Position numbers and translations under genes: made by a program. A model generated the notes under the pieces. It saw only the letters and a program-made list of their open reading frames with translations. It was not told the DNA's origin and made no database searches. A DNA stretch of 64,000 nt from the NCBI RefSeq assembly GCF_900111745.1, contig NZ_FOIJ01000005.1, positions 124,001-188,000 of the forward strand, in the 5' to 3' direction. Positions 20,601 to 28,236 of the stretch are shown in pieces (position 1 is the first letter of the stretch; every line of letters begins with the position of its first letter). The stretch comes from Stigmatella erecta. Lineage in GTDB: Bacteria > Myxococcota > Myxococcia > Myxococcales > Myxococcaceae.

Positions 20601-21691
20601 CCTATGGCTGGGCGGACGAGCACATCAAGACCCGCATCGACCGGTCCCAGCAGCTCATCGATGAACTGGGGGACAGCCCCCAGGTGGCCCCCAGCCTGTG
20701 GGCGCTGGGGCTCTACCACCACAACCGGGGCCACCGCCCGGTGGCCCGGGCCGTGATGGAGCGGTTGCTGGCCATGGGCGAGCACTCCGGGAACGACTCG
20801 CTGATCGTCATGGCGCTGTGCGGACTGGGCCATTGCCTCACGGTCGATGGGCAGCTGGCCGAGGCCCGGGCGTGCTTCGAGCGGGGGCTCGCGCTCTATG
20901 ACGCCTCACGGCACGCGACGCTGGGCGTCTACCTCGGGTTGGATCCGCGCGCCTATGCCCAGATGGCGATGGGCTTCCTGGGGTGGATGATGGGGTACGC
21001 GGACCTGGCGGCCACCTATGCCCACTCCGCCCTGGCCTGGGCCGAGGAGACGAAGCACCCCAGCAGCCTCGCGCTGGCGTATTTCTTTCACCTCACCTTC
21101 CTGCAAGCCCAAGGGGACCGGGCCCAGGTCATCACGCTGGCCGACAAGGCCCTGGACATCACCCAGCGCCATGGCTTGCCCGCCAATGCGGTCTATTGCC
21201 GGATGGTACGTAATTGGGCCGTGAAAGACCGGCAGGGTTTGAAACATGAAATCAACGAGCTCCAGGAGAAAATGGGCGTGGGGCTCGCGATGACCTATTA
21301 CAACTATCTGCTGGCGGAGCTGGAGTTCGACGCGCAGCGGTATGACGAGGCGCGGGCGCTCATCGATATCTTCCTGAGCGGCGAGAAAAGCCCGGGAGAG
21401 CGCTATTACCTGGCAGATTTGCTCTGTCTTAAAGGCCGCTGTCTCCGGGCGCAGGGAGAGGCCACGGCCGCCGAGCAGTGTTTCCGGGAGGCCATGGCGG
21501 TGGCCAGCCAGCAAGCCGCGAAAATGCTGGAATTGAAGGCAGCGAATGCCCTGTGTGAACTGTTGCAGGAGCGAGGGCAGGCCCCGCAGGCCCAAGCCCT
21601 GCTCACGCCGCTGCTGGAATGGTTCACCGAGGGTTTTCAGTCCCCGGAGGTCGCGCGCGCCCGGGTCCTTTTGGACCAACTCGCCGCGTAA
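17675..21691 (+). CDS. TOMM-system kinase/cyclase/AAA/TPR fusion protein
   Basis: A 1338-residue multidomain regulator. Residues ~14-275 are a Ser/Thr kinase with intact GEGGFGEV, VAIKVL, HRDLKPQN and LDFGLG motifs. Residues ~310-495 resemble a class III nucleotide cyclase, but the two metal aspartates appear lost: the usual FxDxxGFT reads CCHVSLFT and the usual GDG reads GEW. Residues ~505-800 are an AAA/STAND ATPase with Walker A GEPGIGKS and Walker B LLLLVEDLHWADP. From ~900 to the end are TPR-like helices. This order is that of the kinase/cyclase fusions linked to TOMM clusters, and the precursor gene follows 113 bases later. The TTG at 17675 has GAAGGG upstream; an ATG at 17696 is an alternative. 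Confidence 0.9.
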   Translation: MASITAGMVFQDRYEILSKLGEGGFGEVYRARQQVTQHEVAIKVLRTFHSAEEHQVARFQREMQVCAQLHHPNIVRLIDSGKAEPDLLYTVFEYVPGRTLAEVLAAEGALSPGESVHLMLQVLDALSCAHNQGVIHRDLKPQNIMLSHTGARRNAMVLDFGLGTLATEGKEDLARITRTHEMLGTPTYAAPEQLRGEPVTAGSDLYSWGLIFLECLTGQRMVDGATVQQVIFKQLGPDPIAIPEWLEHHRLGQLLRKVTSKDVKGRELSAQRVVRELELGAVEGWPMEGGKGAEPTAAPLLAPGLLEGQARGERRQLTAVCCHVSLFTSGEEDDEELDLSLRALHATCSFIARRHGAHVGSVLGEWMLFYFGYPRAEEDDARRAARATLEMAAQMERRGAELKAEGPRRLEFRAGLHTGLVISQDPYAPQRVDLPSLVGTTPNRAVRMQARAAPGTILVSEATSKLLRGHFSLDEQGRQEGAPGQEEGAFRLLHENRISPTSLDGVITLPLYGRAEELELLRQRWAQTVQGTGQSILLSGEPGIGKSRLVHELVRKVRGTPHAFLECRCAPEGRNNALSPVVELLETLLGIGRHAEPGQALAAIEALLTQHGFPLAEAMPLFAGLLSVRGSSGQYPVPEVSPQRAKELTLELLVSLFFEMSGQQPLLLLVEDLHWADPTTLELLGQLVEDCSTTRLCLVLTARSEFVPQGAMARVLQVQLSRLDRQRAEEMVKGLTQQVPLPRELVEQLVNRTDGVPLFLEELTRMVMDTLPARASDRTWTPTRLAIPSTLRDSLMARLDRLGAARETAQLAAALGRDFSYEVLKAVSSRPDAELQRDLRALADADLVHRRRGVRSPTYLFKHALIRDTAYESMLRPMRREVHARIAATLEQHFPELVTTRADLLALHHAAADQKRQALDYAQKAALGALMRSANAEAEAHVTEALGWLEVVEDVRERAQLELGLNGILIPARMSTYGWADEHIKTRIDRSQQLIDELGDSPQVAPSLWALGLYHHNRGHRPVARAVMERLLAMGEHSGNDSLIVMALCGLGHCLTVDGQLAEARACFERGLALYDASRHATLGVYLGLDPRAYAQMAMGFLGWMMGYADLAATYAHSALAWAEETKHPSSLALAYFFHLTFLQAQGDRAQVITLADKALDITQRHGLPANAVYCRMVRNWAVKDRQGLKHEINELQEKMGVGLAMTYYNYLLAELEFDAQRYDEARALIDIFLSGEKSPGERYYLADLLCLKGRCLRAQGEATAAEQCFREAMAVASQQAAKMLELKAANALCELLQERGQAPQAQALLTPLLEWFTEGFQSPEVARARVLLDQLAA

Positions 21692-21804
21692 TTATTTTCA
21701 AAAGCAGGCAAGCAAGCAGACACGTGTTTTGTTAAACTGAGAATGCGGCCGTGAGGCGTTCACGTCTCACCCGCATCGCCACTGCATTCCCAGGGAGACA
21801 CTCC
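21692..21804 (+). promoter_or_regulatory. AT-rich leader upstream of the TOMM precursor
   Basis: This gap is clearly more AT-rich than its surroundings, with runs such as attattttcaaaa and gttttgttaaactga. It ends in cagggagacactcc, a good ribosome-binding site for the ATG at 21805. It probably gives the precursor gene its own promoter, which is common because precursors are made in excess. No clear operator was found. Confidence 0.4.
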
Positions 21805-22137
21805 ATGAATAATGCCAACGCTTCTGACATTCAGCAGTTTGGGTCGGTGTGGCCGCAATGCGTGGCGCGTGCTTGGCAGGATGCGCAATTCCGCGCGGCC
21901 TTGAAGCAGGACCCGGCGGCCACCCTGCTCGAGTCGTATCAGTTCACCATCCCGGCCGGGATGGAGCTCCAGGTCGTCGAGAGCGACGACGCCCCGCGGG
22001 AGATGAAGGCGCAGACCCTGCGCATGGTCATTCCCCCCGCGCCGGCGCTGGACATGCGCGAAGTGGCGCTGGTGGGCGCCGAAGCGCACGCGGGCTCCGA
22101 GGAGCCCCGGACGCTGCCCATGGCGTGTTTCTGCTGA
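21805..22137 (+). CDS. TOMM/RiPP precursor peptide with nitrile-hydratase-like leader (NHLP)
   Basis: A 110-residue precursor. Residues ~14-60 have the NHLP leader pattern: a helix ARAWQDAQFRAALKQDP, then PAGMELQVVE, as in the nitrile hydratase alpha-subunit fold. The metal-binding Cys cluster of the true enzyme is missing. The C-terminal core ends RTLPMACFC, with Cys108 and Cys110 plus Thr103 and Ser98 as candidate residues for azoline formation. The exact cleavage site is not evident; there is no clear double-glycine. It sits between the kinase/cyclase fusion and the convergent YcaO operon, which fits a substrate of that YcaO enzyme. The ATG at 21805 follows GGGAGA. Confidence 0.88.
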   Translation: MNNANASDIQQFGSVWPQCVARAWQDAQFRAALKQDPAATLLESYQFTIPAGMELQVVESDDAPREMKAQTLRMVIPPAPALDMREVALVGAEAHAGSEEPRTLPMACFC

Positions 22138-22150
22138 CACGCCCCGCCGT

Positions 22151-23308
22151 TCACGTCATGCCGTAGAAGCGGGCGGCGTTGTCCCACAGAAGCTTGTGAA
22201 TGGCTTCCTCGGACAACACCGCCCGTAGCTTCATGAGGTGGTCCACGATGTCCTCGCCGTGGTCCGCGTGAGGGTAATCGCTGCCAAACATGAGGTTGTC
22301 CGTGCCCAGGAACCGGACCACCTCCGCGATGCCAGGCTCCTCGGGTTCGATGGACGCGAAACACTGGCGCCGGAAGTACTCCGAGGGCTTCATCCGGACA
22401 TTCTCCGCCACCTCGCCGGCCATGTATTGCCACGTGGCATCCATGCGCCAGAGCCAGTAAGGCAGCCACCCACAGCCCGCCTCCAGGATGCCCACGCGCA
22501 AGCGCGGGTGCCGTTCCAGCACGCCGCCCTCGATGAGGGTCAGCAGGGCGAGCATCTGCTCCAGCGGGTGCGAGGAGGCATTGAGCGCGAAGCGGGTGTG
22601 GAAGCGGTCCGCGCCGGCCGTGGGCAGCCGGGCATGGCTGCCCTCGTGGAGGGTGACCGCCATCGAGAGGCGCTCGCAGGCGGACCAGAACGGCTCGTAG
22701 TCCGGGTGGGACAGCGTCCGGTGTCCCACCGGATTGGGCGGAAGCACCACGGCCTTCCAGCCGAAGCCCGCCACGCGCTCCAGCTCGGCCACCATTCCCG
22801 AGGGCTCGTGCAGGCTGAGTACGCCCACGCCGCGCAGGCGCGCGGGGTCCGGCTGGCAGAAGTCGCGCAGCCAGCTGTTGTAGGCGTGGGCGAACGCCGC
22901 GGCCCGCGCGGGCGCCATGCCATCGATGCGCAGCAGGAACGAGGCGGAGGTGGGGTAGAGGAAGGCCAGGTCCACGCCCGAGCCGTCCATGGAGCGCAGG
23001 TGGTTGGCGGCGGTGGCCCCCATGGCGGCGCCCCCCGGGCGCTGGGAGAGGCTCCAGGCCACCTCCACCATGGCCCGCTCCGAGAGCTTGTTCCACACGG
23101 GCTGGCCGTCGAGCATCAGCGTTTCCATGGGCGGCAGCAGCCCCTTGGGGCCCAGCCGCGCCACGCGCTGCTCCAGGGACTCCTGGGGGGCGAGGACCTG
23201 GTAGTACGGCGCGCCCTCCCGGTACTCGGGGGGCAGGTAGTCCCGCCACAGCCCGGGGGGCTCCAGGACATGTCGGTCCGCGTCCATCAGCCGGAGTCCT
23301 TCGCGCAT
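22151..23308 (-). CDS. Metal-dependent amidohydrolase (amidohydro_2/ACMSD-like) in the RiPP locus
   Basis: A 385-residue TIM-barrel hydrolase or decarboxylase of the amidohydro_2 group. The N-terminal metal motif reads DADRHVLEP (residues 9-17) rather than HxH, typical of ACMSD-like members. Further ligand candidates are the His in VTLHEGS and the Asp in MFGSDYPHAD. It lies 11 bases downstream of the YcaO gene and is surely cotranscribed with it. Its position suggests a role in maturing or releasing the modified peptide; an amidohydrolase does this in bottromycin synthesis, though the sequence does not prove the parallel. A role in another small-molecule pathway remains possible. Confidence 0.85.
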   Translation of the reverse strand: MREGLRLMDADRHVLEPPGLWRDYLPPEYREGAPYYQVLAPQESLEQRVARLGPKGLLPPMETLMLDGQPVWNKLSERAMVEVAWSLSQRPGGAAMGATAANHLRSMDGSGVDLAFLYPTSASFLLRIDGMAPARAAAFAHAYNSWLRDFCQPDPARLRGVGVLSLHEPSGMVAELERVAGFGWKAVVLPPNPVGHRTLSHPDYEPFWSACERLSMAVTLHEGSHARLPTAGADRFHTRFALNASSHPLEQMLALLTLIEGGVLERHPRLRVGILEAGCGWLPYWLWRMDATWQYMAGEVAENVRMKPSEYFRRQCFASIEPEEPGIAEVVRFLGTDNLMFGSDYPHADHGEDIVDHLMKLRAVLSEEAIHKLLWDNAARFYGMT

Positions 23309-23319
23309 GGGGTGCTCCT

Positions 23320-25530
23320 TCAGACGAAGAGGGGAACGGGGTTGAGCTGGGTTTCGTCCAGCGGGTGCTCCCGCCAGCCCAGGCGCACCGGCACGTCATA
23401 GAGGCGGCCCGCGGCGAAGCGCGGCCAGAAGTGGCGCAAGCCGGGCACCACCACCTTCACCACGTTCAGGCCCACGTCGGGCCGCGTCAGGTCCAACACC
23501 AGGGTCTCCAGGCCCGCCCGGGCCGCGCGCGCGACGCACGTGCGCACGTCCTCGCGGATGTCCTCCTGGGACGGGACGGGGTAGTCGCCGGGCGTCCTCA
23601 GGGGCTGGGTCTCATCCGGGAAGAGGAAGGAGGGGTCCTCCAGCCCGGCCACGTTCCAGGGTGGGGGGAGCTTCTCCTGCGGATCGAAGATCTGGTTGAA
23701 CTCCGTGAGCGCGCGCTGGAGGGCGATGCGCGCGTCGAGGTGCGCCCCGAACCCCACGCAGTGCCGGTCTCCCCGCGCGTTGTGACCCAGCGCGACGAAG
23801 GTGGGGATGCCCAAGTCGTGCGTGAGGTCCAACGCCCAGAGCCGCCAGCCGTGGGCGCGGTGGTGCTCCCGGAGCGCGTCGAAATAGGGCTCCTGGAAGC
23901 TGGACAGATCCACGCCGGGGCGGCGCAGGCGGTTGTACCACCAGATGGCCGTGGCATCGCGCTCGGCCAACTCCAGGAAGCCCTGGAGGATGGCCTCTTC
24001 CACGCAGTTGCCCGCCGCGTGGCCGTTGGAGTCCGCGGGGCTGAAGCGGGCCTCCGGCGGGGCCGGGTAGCGGGTGTAGCAATAGGAGGTGGGAAGGTAG
24101 CGGCGGCGCTCGTGCGTGAGCGACCAGACGGGCGTCCAGTCCACCTCCAGCGCCTCGTTGAAGGGCACCGGCACCTCGCCCCGGGGAAAGGCATACTTCG
24201 CGTTGAGCGCGGCGCGGTCGCGGTACTGGGTGTCGCTGAACAGCAAGAGGTCCTTGGGGTGAAAGGCCTCGGCGCTCATGGCGGCCCAGGGCGCGCGGTG
24301 GCGGGGCTCGTCGCCCTGGAAGAGCGCGCTCCAGCGCTCGATGCCCTCGCCGAGCGCGCTGGCGCGGGACTGGAGGGGGGTGCGGCCCTTGCCGAGGCTC
24401 AGCGCGTGGAACTCGCTGAAGTCGGGCGACTCGCTCCTCACGGGCGTGAAGTACGAGGCCGCGAAGGTGGGGCGCAGCGGGTGGTTGCGTGATTCGAGGG
24501 GCCCCAGGTTGCTGAGCACGCCGGTCAGGGGGCTGATCTGGTGCCGGAGGCGCGCGAAGGTCTCCTCGGGCGAGACGCTGCGGAACCCGTTGTCCTCGGT
24601 GAACCCCCGGGGCCGGGCCTCCAGCACCACGGGCTGGGCGCCCCGGGTCTTCAGCAGCTCGGGGTCTCCACACGCCGGACACTGGGGCCTGCGCACCACC
24701 GGGTGCTCGGTGAACTGGAACTGGGGGTACTCCAGCGCCAGCAGGGACTGGCCCAGGGGGCCCTTCTTGCCGGTGACGATCCACCGCGCCAGGGCGGTCG
24801 CCGCCAGGTGGAGGCCTGCCTGGAGGCTCGTGGGCAGCTCCGCGCGCGGCGGCAGCCGGGGGCCCGTGTGGCCCGTGCGCCCATTCAGATAGGCCTCCAC
24901 GGGCCGGTTCCACCGCAGCCGGTGGGCCAGGCACGCCCAGCACGGCCCTTCCCCGGGCCGGACCACGGGGCCCACCCAGGGCGAGGCGCCCGTGGGCTTC
25001 ACCAGGAGCCAGGGCGTGCGCTGCGTGAGCGCTTGCTGGTTGAACGCCTCCAGCCCGGGCGACAGGTAGTCCCGGACCAGGACGGCCTGGAGCGTGCCTT
25101 CATCCTGAACGGTCAGGCCCATGCCCCGCAGGGCCTCGATGAAGGGGGCCGTCTCCAGTCCATCCAGGGCGCGCACCGCCACGGGCGAGGCGCCGAGCCG
25201 CGCGGCCGCATCGGCGGGGGCCACGCCCAGGGACTGCCAGAAGGCAGCCATCTCCGGGGCCAGCCCGGGCGCCGCGTCCACGGCATGGCCCCGCTTCTCC
25301 AGCATGGAGAGGGTGTAGAGGACCTCGGGCGCAGAGGCTTGCTCCTGGAGCGCGGAGACGATGTCTTCCACGGCGCGGCGTCCATCGAGCAGCGACGCCA
25401 CGAGCACCTGGACCTTGCCGGTCAGCATGAATTGCTCGCGCTCGCCGATCAGAAAGAACCGGTCCGTGTCGAGCCGTTCCGTGCGCAGGTGCGGTTTGAA
25501 TTGAAGAACGCGGCGGAGAAAGTCGCTCAT
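23320..25530 (-). CDS. Fused TOMM cyclodehydratase (partner domain and YcaO)
   Basis: A 736-residue fusion that uses ATP to convert Cys/Ser/Thr of a precursor into azolines. Residues 1-~380 are the ThiF/E1-like, leader-binding partner domain, with two CxxC pairs (CWAC near 195 and CPAC near 287) expected to hold structural zinc. Residues ~390-736 are YcaO, with ATP-binding motifs SLGKGRTPLQSRASALGEGIER and NCVEEAILQGFLELAERDA. The C terminus is LNPVPLFV, only a partial match to the usual PxPxP ending. It is the central gene of the DLH-YcaO-amidohydrolase transcript and faces the precursor gene. No SagB-type dehydrogenase is nearby. Confidence 0.93.
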   Translation of the reverse strand: MSDFLRRVLQFKPHLRTERLDTDRFFLIGEREQFMLTGKVQVLVASLLDGRRAVEDIVSALQEQASAPEVLYTLSMLEKRGHAVDAAPGLAPEMAAFWQSLGVAPADAAARLGASPVAVRALDGLETAPFIEALRGMGLTVQDEGTLQAVLVRDYLSPGLEAFNQQALTQRTPWLLVKPTGASPWVGPVVRPGEGPCWACLAHRLRWNRPVEAYLNGRTGHTGPRLPPRAELPTSLQAGLHLAATALARWIVTGKKGPLGQSLLALEYPQFQFTEHPVVRRPQCPACGDPELLKTRGAQPVVLEARPRGFTEDNGFRSVSPEETFARLRHQISPLTGVLSNLGPLESRNHPLRPTFAASYFTPVRSESPDFSEFHALSLGKGRTPLQSRASALGEGIERWSALFQGDEPRHRAPWAAMSAEAFHPKDLLLFSDTQYRDRAALNAKYAFPRGEVPVPFNEALEVDWTPVWSLTHERRRYLPTSYCYTRYPAPPEARFSPADSNGHAAGNCVEEAILQGFLELAERDATAIWWYNRLRRPGVDLSSFQEPYFDALREHHRAHGWRLWALDLTHDLGIPTFVALGHNARGDRHCVGFGAHLDARIALQRALTEFNQIFDPQEKLPPPWNVAGLEDPSFLFPDETQPLRTPGDYPVPSQEDIREDVRTCVARAARAGLETLVLDLTRPDVGLNVVKVVVPGLRHFWPRFAAGRLYDVPVRLGWREHPLDETQLNPVPLFV

Positions 25531-25571
25531 GGTGGCCCCACGAGCTTAAACCCTTTCCCGCCGCGGTTGAA

Positions 25572-26291
25572 TCAGCCAAACAATTCCCGGAAAAAGTCGC
25601 GCATGGCTTTCCAGGATCTCCGGTCGGCATCGGGGTGGTATGCAAGACCCAGGCTGGGATCATTCAGACCCGGCACCGTGAAGGCATGCTGCGTATTTCC
25701 ATACGCATGGATCTGCCAGTCCACCTGGGAGCGTGTCAGCTCCTGGGCCAGGCCCACCACCTGCTCGGGTGTGGCGAACCGGTCTTCCCAACCATGAAAG
25801 ACGAGCACTTTGGCGGGGATGCGCTCCGCGTTCGGGTAGGGCGGCGGATCGAAAACACCGTGAAAGCTGACAACGCCTGAAATATCCGCGCCCATGCGCG
25901 CGAGATCCAGCACACATTTGCCACCCAGACAGAAACCGATGGCGCCCGTCCGGGCCGGGTCGACGGTGTCGAAGGTGCGCAGCAAGGCCCACGCCGAGGC
26001 CATGCGCGCCTGGAGCACCTTCCGGTCGCGGTCGAGCTCCAGCATGAGCGCCCGGGCCCGCTCGGTGGTGTCGCCGCGCCGGCCCTGACCGTAGAGGTCG
26101 ATCGCGAACCCGACATAGCCCAGCTCCGCCAGCGCCAGCGCCTTCTGCGCTTCGTACTCGGATTGGCCGTGCCACGAGGGCGCCACCAGGATGCCAGGAC
26201 GCCGCTGGGAGCTGGCCGTATCCCAGGCCACGACGCCTTCGAAGGGGCCCCCGGGGCCCTCATAGACGAGCTTGCGAGATTCAAGGGTCAT
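25572..26291 (-). CDS. Dienelactone hydrolase family protein
   Basis: An alpha/beta hydrolase of 239 residues. The nucleophile is the Cys in IGFCLGGKC, the acid Asp is in HGWEDRFA and the His in NTQHAFTVPG, the Cys-Asp-His triad of dienelactone hydrolases. It starts at the ATG at 26291 and lies 41 bases upstream of the YcaO gene on the same strand. Members act on lactones, esters or cyclic ethers, so a tailoring or hydrolytic role on the peptide product is possible, but it may equally be an unrelated passenger of the transcript. Confidence 0.88.
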   Translation of the reverse strand: MTLESRKLVYEGPGGPFEGVVAWDTASSQRRPGILVAPSWHGQSEYEAQKALALAELGYVGFAIDLYGQGRRGDTTERARALMLELDRDRKVLQARMASAWALLRTFDTVDPARTGAIGFCLGGKCVLDLARMGADISGVVSFHGVFDPPPYPNAERIPAKVLVFHGWEDRFATPEQVVGLAQELTRSQVDWQIHAYGNTQHAFTVPGLNDPSLGLAYHPDADRRSWKAMRDFFRELFG

Positions 26292-26380
26292 GGATCCGTT
26301 CCTTTAACTGAATAGTGATGGAAAAGCGAATAAAGCGGAAATAGGAGGATGGCTGGACCCTCGAAATGGGAGCGAATCCA

Positions 26381-28192
26381 ATGCGAAGGAAGACACGCCG
26401 TTCATTGGCCCTGGCGGGCCTGGCCGCCACGCTGGCCGCCTGTGGTGGGGACGTTGACGAGGCGCAGGAGCGGTGGGGCGAGGCGCCCCGGGCGCTTTCC
26501 GTTCTGGGGGCCTCGGAGGATTCCTACGCGCACGAGGGCAATGCCTCGTCCAATTACGGCTCCAGCACGTCGATTTATGTGAAGAATGAAGCGGGGGTGA
26601 GCCGGTATGCCTATTTGAAGTTCAATGTCAGCGGCCTGTCCGGGGTCTCGAGCGCCAGGCTGCGGGTGTATGGCAGTGCGTCGTCGAACACCACCCTGAT
26701 GGCCTATCAGACGGGCGATGCCTGGTCGGAGTCATCCCTGACCTGGAGCAACAAGCCCGCCGTGGGGAGCCTGGCCGGCAGCGTGCCCATCAACACCACG
26801 GCGAAGTACAACGACATCGATGTGACGGCCTATGTGAGCGCTCAGGCGGCCGGGGATGGCACGGTCTCGTTCGTGCTGCAGGAGAGCGTTGGCAAGTACA
26901 CCACGCTCAACAGCAGCGAGAACGCCTCCAACCCGCCGCAGCTGGAAGTCACCGCGAGCGGCTCCGGGGGCGGGGACACCCAGGCCCCCTCGGTGCCCAC
27001 GAACCTCACGGCCACCGCGGTGTCCAGCAGTCAGATCAACCTGAGCTGGGGTGCGTCATCCGACAACGTCGGGGTCACGGGCTACGACGTCTACCGGAAT
27101 GGCGCCTTCCTGAAGAGCGTCACCGGCACGTCGGCGAGCGATACGGGGCTGGCGGCCTCGACGGCCTACGCGTACTTCGTGAAGGCCAAGGACGCGGCGG
27201 GCAATGCGTCCACGGGCAGCAGCACGGTCAGCGCCACCACCTCCGGGGGCGGCACGGGCTCCTGCTCGGGCGCGCTGGCGACCACCGCCGCCATCCAGAA
27301 CGCCCTGAAGAGCGCCGCCCCGGGCGCCACCCTGCTCATCGCGCCCGGCACCTACACGGGGAGCCGCTCCACCAGCGGGGACCCCGGTGGCCAGGGCCTG
27401 TTCTACGCGGGCGCCAGTGGCACCTCGTCTAATCCCATCGTCCTGAAGAGCTGCGACCCCAGCAACCCGGCCACCCTGCGCGGGACGGCGGTCAACGACG
27501 GCTCGTATGGCCTCCACCTCACCGGGGACTACTGGCAGGTGCGCGACCTCATCGTCACCACCGCGCAGAAGGGCATCATCCTCGACCATGGCAACCGCAA
27601 CGTGCTGAGCAACGTCACGGTGCACAACGTGGGCGATGAAGGGGTGCACTTCCGGGACGGCAGCTCCTACAACACCCTGGAGCACTCGAGGATCTACAAC
27701 ACGGGCAAGTACCAGCCGGGGTACGGAGAGGGCGCTTACGTGGGCTCCGACGCCAGCTCCGCCTATGAGCACGTGGTGATCGGCAACGTGATCCGCTCCA
27801 CGCACTTCGATGGGGGCATCACCGCAGAGCACCTCGACATCAAGGAGGGCGCGGACGGGACCCTCGTGGAGTACTGCACCTTCAACGGCACGGGCATCTC
27901 GGGACAGAACAGCGCCGACAGCTTCGTGGACGTCAAGGGCGTCAACACCATCGTCCGCTACAACCAGGGGTTCCGGAACGGCAATGCCCTCGTCCTCGAT
28001 GCCTTCCAGGTGCGCACCCACGGCACCGGCTACGCGACAGGGGTCAACAACACCTTCTACGGCAACACCGTGAACCTGGATGACTCCGCGGGGTATGTGG
28101 TGTTCGCCACCAGCGCGACCCAGGGCACCACCGCCCATGACGATGTCCGCACCGGCGGCGGCAAGCTCTACAGCAGCAACGTCAACGACTGA
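26381..28192 (+). CDS. Secreted lipoprotein with DNRLRE, fibronectin III and beta-helix domains
   Basis: A 603-residue exported protein. The N terminus has a lipoprotein signal ending LAATLAACGG, with Cys21 as the likely lipidated residue. Residues ~40-190 form a DNRLRE/CBM96-like beta domain (YAYLKFNVSGLSGVSSARLRVY, LTWSNKP). A fibronectin type III domain follows (PSVPTNLTATAVSSSQINLSW). The last ~330 residues are a right-handed beta-helix of the pectate-lyase-like kind (NVTVHNVGDEGVHFRDGSSYN). It may bind or cleave polysaccharide at the cell surface; catalytic residues were not identified. The ATG at 26381 has GGGAG upstream; 26366 is an alternative start. It diverges from the dienelactone hydrolase gene. 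Confidence 0.85.
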   Translation: MRRKTRRSLALAGLAATLAACGGDVDEAQERWGEAPRALSVLGASEDSYAHEGNASSNYGSSTSIYVKNEAGVSRYAYLKFNVSGLSGVSSARLRVYGSASSNTTLMAYQTGDAWSESSLTWSNKPAVGSLAGSVPINTTAKYNDIDVTAYVSAQAAGDGTVSFVLQESVGKYTTLNSSENASNPPQLEVTASGSGGGDTQAPSVPTNLTATAVSSSQINLSWGASSDNVGVTGYDVYRNGAFLKSVTGTSASDTGLAASTAYAYFVKAKDAAGNASTGSSTVSATTSGGGTGSCSGALATTAAIQNALKSAAPGATLLIAPGTYTGSRSTSGDPGGQGLFYAGASGTSSNPIVLKSCDPSNPATLRGTAVNDGSYGLHLTGDYWQVRDLIVTTAQKGIILDHGNRNVLSNVTVHNVGDEGVHFRDGSSYNTLEHSRIYNTGKYQPGYGEGAYVGSDASSAYEHVVIGNVIRSTHFDGGITAEHLDIKEGADGTLVEYCTFNGTGISGQNSADSFVDVKGVNTIVRYNQGFRNGNALVLDAFQVRTHGTGYATGVNNTFYGNTVNLDDSAGYVVFATSATQGTTAHDDVRTGGGKLYSSNVND

Positions 28193-28236
28193 GGCTCCGG
28201 TTCGGGCGGGACCGGCATTCCAGGTAGAGTCCTGGC

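Noticed and set aside
21805..22137. A true nitrile hydratase alpha subunit
   Set aside because: The protein is only 110 residues and lacks the cysteine metal site; it fits the leader-only NHLP precursor form.
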